A stretch of 64,000 nt of DNA from Lepidostoma basale (lineage: Eukaryota; Arthropoda; Insecta; Trichoptera; Lepidostomatidae): contig JAHDVF020001468.1 of assembly GCA_022606425.2 (NCBI GenBank), forward strand, positions 2,025,001 through 2,089,000, written 5' to 3'. Both the position numbers and the translations under genes were made by a program. Position 1 is the stretch's first letter. Each line of letters opens with the position of its first letter. Shown here piece by piece: positions 60,201-64,000 of the stretch. The notes under the pieces were generated by a model. It saw only the letters and a list, made by a program, of their open reading frames with translations. It was not told the origin of the DNA and did not search any database.

Positions 60201-63200
60201 TTTTAACATCTAAGGACATTAATCGTTTAAAGTCATGTGAAAATAAAAGTATTTTTTATAAATCTCTTTATCCATATTATTTGTTTTTGAGCAATGATGT
60301 AAAACTCCATATCAAATACAAAAGAAAACGTCTTTATTCTAAAAAAAAATATTGAAATTAAATAAAATCTAAAAAACAGACGGTTTCATTCGTAACCCTT
60401 TATCCATGGAATTAGAATTTATTATGAAATCTCCAATGTGAACAGAATATGCTTATTATTGTGAAGACGGAATTGGGTCGTGTCCAAGTCAAGCGACCTA
60501 TCCTCTTGACAGACAACCACCGGGTTTCGATACTAATTATATTTGATCTATTACTTCTAGAACGAAATGGTTGCAGAATTTCATTCCATAGTATCAGCTT
60601 GCAAACCTTTGCTAACCTGGACCGCACATCACTCCACCCAGGAAGCTCGAGAAGCCTGCGGGGGGCACGGATATCTCAAAGTACGCTTCATTACATATTC
60701 ATACTATCATTTATATGCAGTGAGACTCTGACTCTAATTGTAATTAGTGATTCGGCAGGCCTCGAGGTTGGGAGACATTAGGGCTGATTTTGATCCAAAC
60801 TTGACATTCGAAGGCGACAATCATGTCCTGGGACAGCAGTCTAGTAACTGGTTGCTGAGGCAGTGGGATGAGTGCCAGCACCAGAACAATCCTATCTCCT
60901 CACCTCTAGGATCAATTTCATTCATAGAAAATGCCCCACACATTCTTAAGACATCATTTAGCGCTAGAGATGCAGCGAGCGTAGGTTATATCAAATGTAA
61001 GTAAAAAAATAAATTATACTCGTATGAAGCACTTAATTTGTGGTGTTACATTATTAAAGATAATAATAATACACTTTGTATATAAACCACTTTATTATTT
61101 ACAACCACCAACTGGTTTCGCTCCCGTTGGAGCTTCGTCAGGGTAACAAAATATACTGACAGTATATTACAGTATATGTTGTTACCCTGACTAAGCTCCG
61201 GCGGGAGCAAAACCAGTTGGTGGTTGTCGAATAAAGTGGTTTATATACAAATTTTACAAGTGCATTATTATTATATTTAAATTAAATTATGTACAATAAA
61301 AAAAATTTACAATCCAACAATCATATACTAAAAACTAATATATGAAGGAAAAAAAAAACACTGTTTTTCCACTTTAGTTCTAGAACATTGATATAAATCT
61401 TTATGTTAAATTATTAATATGAATGAAAACATTTGTTTTCTGAAAGTTTGATTACATTTTGTTTTTTTGAATGTATACAAATACTTGTAGAAAAATACTG
61501 ATACAGTATTTGCCTACAAGTATTTGTATACATTCAAAAAAACAAAATTTTGTATTGTATAAAAACTGGTCTAAGTTAAAAGCGTACAAAAATTGGAGAG
61601 TTTTTGCTTAATGCTTACATCTAATCTCAATAGACGGCGCTAGTGTAGATTGAACTTAAATATGTGAAATGTTTCTTAACATGTAGCATATACGACATCA
61701 TTTCTCGTATACAACATTCAAAAATAACTGTCAGACGTGGTGTTCGTAAGAAGGGCGCAATGGGGAATGTTGTATTACATAAAGCGATCGCTTAACCCAA
61801 CCAATGACAGGTCATAAGTCCTGTAAACGCCTCGATTACCATATTCTGTTTCCAAATAATTTACATCTTCGTCTCTATTGAGATACAATTAAGTTTTATT
61901 ACATTTTATGGGTACATCAAGCATTTGAAAATTCTTTAGTAATGCGAAACATGACATTTCCAATAAATACATAACATAATAGTAAATCTTCTAGAAAACA
62001 GACGTTTTAATTCATATTAAATTTATTTTTCTCAAAATTTTTCGAGAGTATTTTTTACCACCATTATTGAGAAAACGGTGATAACAATATCAGGAACATA
62101 TCGATATAAATATACTTACAAAAGTGGATTTTTTTAGTTACAATATCCGCCTACGAATGGTTGATTTGCTGGCTTCTAAAAACAACAGACTCCCGCATAA
62201 AACAAAAGCTTGCGAACGGAGAAACAAAGTTCGCCGCCCGATGCTCCAGTCAAGTGTACAGGTCGAGTGTACTGACCAGCACCTACTCCGAATACATCGT
62301 CCTCAAGTACTGCAGCCAGAAAATCTCCACTATTGACCAAAGCCTCCAGCCGGTCTTGAGCAATCTCCTTATATTGTATGGACTGACCACGTTGGACAAG
62401 CATCTCGTGTTGCTGTACCAGGGAGGGTACTCCTCCGACTCCAGCCTGGTCGACATGGTTCGAGAGGGAATTCTGGAATACTGTGCCAGAGTTAAGCCAG
62501 ACGCGATAGCTATCGTCGATGCTCTTGCGCCCCCTGACTTTATCCTCAATTCTGTTCTCGGAAACTCTGATGGAAAGGTAATTCATTTTATATTACAATC
62601 TACAAAATATTAATGTTTCTTTTCAGCCTTCATATTTATTACTTTATGTATTATATAGTATAGGCACTAGAACTCCATTATAGATATAATATAATGGAGT
62701 TCTAGTGCCAATCCTTATGTATAGAAGTGAAGCTCCTCAATCCTCAATTCTGTTCTCGGAAACTCTGATGGAAAGGTAATCCATTATTCATTTATTTATT
62801 TTTTTAGCTTTCATACTTATTCTCTTATGTATATTATAGGTACAACATTTTACTTCTTAATCAATCACTTATATTATATTAACAATATAATTGAGAAATA
62901 ATTGAATTCAGGTCCTCTAAAAGATTTTTTTTTTTTCGAATTCGAGCTATTGTCTAAAACCATCTAATTTAGTATTAATTAACCCCTAAAGTGCGCCTGG
63001 CTACATATGCAGTCCAAAAAAAATTCGATCTGCGGTAGACTACATTTTCAGCTCATATTTTAATGTATCTGTAGTGTGAAGTGGTTCGGTGTGCAAGTGA
63101 AAAGTCACAGGTTGGTTGGTACACAGTTATTTATTTCGGCACAGACAAGTGTATAACAAAATATAAGATAGGGCGAGAGCGTACGAGCGGACGCGTGTCG

Positions 63201-63582
63201 CTCGGCCGAAAGACGCGGTAGTAAGCGCTGAGCAAAGACAGGGTCCTTGTCTCCAGGGGGCGCTATGCTGCTGCCAGCATACTAGCGCCATAGGTTAAGT
63301 AGGGGGAATGCGATTAATCCTCCCAGTCCCACATATCTTATAAACCTTTTTGCTTTAGTTCTTTACTAAAAAAGTGCGTAATATTATGATGAACTGCATC
63401 TATCTGTTTGAGCAGTAAATGTAATCAACCGCTATTCGAAACCAATTTTCATTCGTATTAATTATATTAATTTAGTTTTTTTTTTCCTACAGTTATATCA
63501 GCATCTTCAAAGAGAAATCTTCAGTTACCCAGGAGCTTTGGAAAGACCCCATTGGTGGAGGGATATCAACAGCAAGCTATAA
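57212..63582 (+). CDS. ACOX3: Peroxisomal acyl-CoA oxidase (ACOX3-like), N-terminal exons missing
   Basis: The enzyme oxidises fatty or branched acyl-CoA to trans-2-enoyl-CoA with FAD, making H2O2, in the first step of peroxisomal beta-oxidation. Exons: 57212-57386, 58486-58765, 58845-58967, 60561-60680, 60759-60996, 62138-62577 and 63493-63582. All junctions are GT-AG and keep frame, giving 487 residues. Landmarks in order: [72 protein letters not shown] (the Glu of QEAREACGG is in the place of the family's catalytic base), [19 protein letters not shown], and the C-terminal oxidase domain. It ends DINSKL; Ser-Lys-Leu is a canonical PTS1 peroxisomal signal. About 200 N-terminal residues (first domain and start of the FAD domain) are expected upstream and were not found. 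Introns hold LINE scraps, a minisatellite, foldbacks and a solo LTR. Confidence 0.93.
57974..58270 (-). pseudogene. LINE family A scrap in oxidase intron
   Basis: The minus strand reads [54 protein letters not shown] and GRRPSGRPS, aligning with the C-terminal part of 44420-45545. It lies between the first two visible oxidase exons, antisense to the gene. Confidence 0.75.
59113..59379 (+). repeat. Three tandem 89-bp units made from LINE B
   Basis: Units 59113-59201, 59202-59290 and 59291-59379 appear identical. Each starts ATGCAGTAGAAATGAGATAT and ends ATCACTTTGAAACTAGCT. The start matches LINE family B (CAGTAGAAATGAGAAATCTT at 23770). It lies in the oxidase intron between exons 58967 and 60561. 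Confidence 0.92.
59470..59875 (+). pseudogene. LINE family B remnant in oxidase intron
   Basis: Shared blocks with 31884-32335: GGATCTCTTAGACGAAT, GAGTGTCGAATGAAAATATA, TATATGTTAACGGAATAAAA, AATAGAGGAAGACCGAGAAA and CACGTGTGGAGTCGGAGA. The 3' end TTCTGCCTACACTTTCAGAG and a GTTAGTAA tail follow at about 59838-59870. A further piece is at 59040-59100. Confidence 0.75.
60285..60390. repeat. Member of a dispersed terminal-motif repeat family
   Basis: The block TGAGCAATGATGTAAAACTC, then CATATCAAATAC, then AAACAGACGGTTTCATTC recurs, in either orientation, near 25712, 28735-28810, 30350-30395, 61380-61440, 61960-62030 and 63950-64000. The common core is CTTCTAGAAAACAGATGTTTT next to an ATTCATATTAAT run. 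Some copies form arms of the foldback at 25708-26868. Confidence 0.6.
61072..61255. mobile_element. Foldback element in oxidase intron
   Basis: The left arm (TATATAAACCACTTTATTAT, AACCACCAACTGGTTTCGCT, GGAGCTTCGTCAGGGTAACA) and the right arm (TGTTACCCTGACTAAGCTCC, AAAACCAGTTGGTGGTTG, AATAAAGTGGTTTATATAC) are inverted copies of about 75 bp around a 30-bp centre. A diverged half-copy lies at 25170-25260. Confidence 0.8.
61456..61548. repeat. Perfect 35-bp inverted repeat with 23-base loop
   Basis: The arms at 61456-61490 and 61514-61548 are exact complements (ATTTTGTTTTTTTGAATGTA ... and its mirror). The loop itself contains AAATACTG/CAGTATTT, so the whole 93 bp is almost one palindrome. It lies in the oxidase intron between 60996 and 62138. 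Confidence 0.92.
62542..62850. repeat. Duplicated end of an oxidase exon, with a palindrome between
   Basis: The last 34 bp of exon 62138-62577 plus its donor (TCCTCAATTCTGTTCTCGGA, AACTCTGATGGAAAGGTAAT) recur at about 62742-62781. Similarity continues more weakly into the intron (CTTTCATACTTATT, CTTATGTAT). Between the copies is an 18-bp palindrome pair GGCACTAGAACTCCATTA / TAATGGAGTTCTAGTGCC (62662-62709 region) and a scrap of LINE B (CCTTATGTATAGAAGTGAAG). Confidence 0.88.
63070..63333. mobile_element. Possible solo LTR
   Basis: A 264-bp GC-richer segment begins TGTAGTG and ends CCCACA, with TATC directly on both sides (63066-63069 and 63334-63337). It contains AAAATATAAGATAGG as a possible TATA region. 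TG...CA ends plus a 4-bp duplication fit a solo LTR. No internal retrotransposon sequence is present. It lies in the last oxidase intron. Confidence 0.45.
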
Positions 63583-64000
63583 ATATGCGATATTTGTAAG
63601 CCATGCCTTATCCAGGATCTTCAACTCCTGAACATTTCCATCAGTCAGTTGTGGCTGTTTATTGATTTTCGTGGCGTTGACTGATTTAATCTTAGCCTAA
63701 AAGCATTATCGTTTGGCATCACATATTCATGTTACTTCATCGCTTTTCCATGCCTATTTCTGAAAGCATAATCATTTTATACGAATTATTATATGAAATA
63801 ATCAATATTATACATATGAAAATGTCCATTTTATAGAAGTTTAAAAATATTTTTTGGCAATTGCATGATACGCCTTGATAGGGAATTATCAAATTTTATT
63901 ATAAAAACTCATGCAAACAAAATTATCATATCATTAGCCTTAGCGTGGCAAAACTTCTAGAAAACATTAGTTTTCAATCGTTTTAATAATCATATCGCGC

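Noticed and set aside
61072..61255. Possible riboswitch or tRNA-like structure in the paired GGAGC/GCTCC arms
   Set aside because: The pairing extends through the whole 75-bp arms and a diverged half-copy occurs at 25170, so it is a foldback repeat.

Overview
The window is insect nuclear DNA, most likely from a moth (Lepidoptera). It is AT-rich and has spliced genes with short exons and GT-AG introns. It carries 7-transmembrane gustatory receptors, a peritrophin-type cuticle protein, mariner and hAT elements, and many non-LTR retrotransposon (LINE) ends of the kind common in moths, with ATCATCATC or GAAGAAGAA tails. There are no operons, CRISPR arrays or prokaryotic signals. All exon boundaries below were read by eye from splice sites, reading frame and family similarity.

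Region 1 (1-3.6 kb, minus strand) is a tandem pair of gustatory receptor genes. The upstream copy (3517-1605) can be assembled completely from four exons into 406 residues. The downstream copy (1293 to the left edge) has matching exons but two frame breaks in a GC-rich stretch, and its last exon lies outside the window. Region 2 (4-16 kb) is transposon debris: an RTE-like reverse transcriptase piece, an RTE tail, a mariner, an R1-clade piece, a hAT element with an 8-bp target duplication and a second decayed transposase inside it, and an old LINE. Region 3 (16.5-22.6 kb, plus strand) holds three exons of a single-domain cuticular protein analogous to peritrophins (CPAP1); its signal-peptide exon was not found. 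A third, internally deleted mariner sits in its last intron.

Region 4 (22.6-57 kb) is gene-poor and densely layered with mobile elements: LINE copies, a SINE-like family that shares its 3' end with one LINE family, two 249-bp hAT-type miniature elements with perfect 8-bp target duplications, a second hAT element with LINE pieces inside, foldback elements, a GATA microsatellite and a mariner with both ends. Two small possible exons are noted here (near 28.4 kb and 30.1 kb). Region 5 (57.2-63.6 kb, plus strand) holds the last seven exons of a peroxisomal acyl-CoA oxidase, closest to ACOX3, ending in a Ser-Lys-Leu peroxisomal signal. Its first roughly 200 residues were not found.

The receptor, cuticle and oxidase genes show no sign of acting together; they are ordinary neighbours on a chromosome. 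The most unusual signals are in the repeats: a 3'-terminal hairpin shared by three copies of one LINE family with a paired compensatory change, a SINE/LINE pair with a common 3' end, nested hAT insertions that can be ordered by their target duplications, a near-perfect 93-bp palindrome in an oxidase intron, a duplicated oxidase exon end, and strong over-representation of the octamer TACTCGTA.
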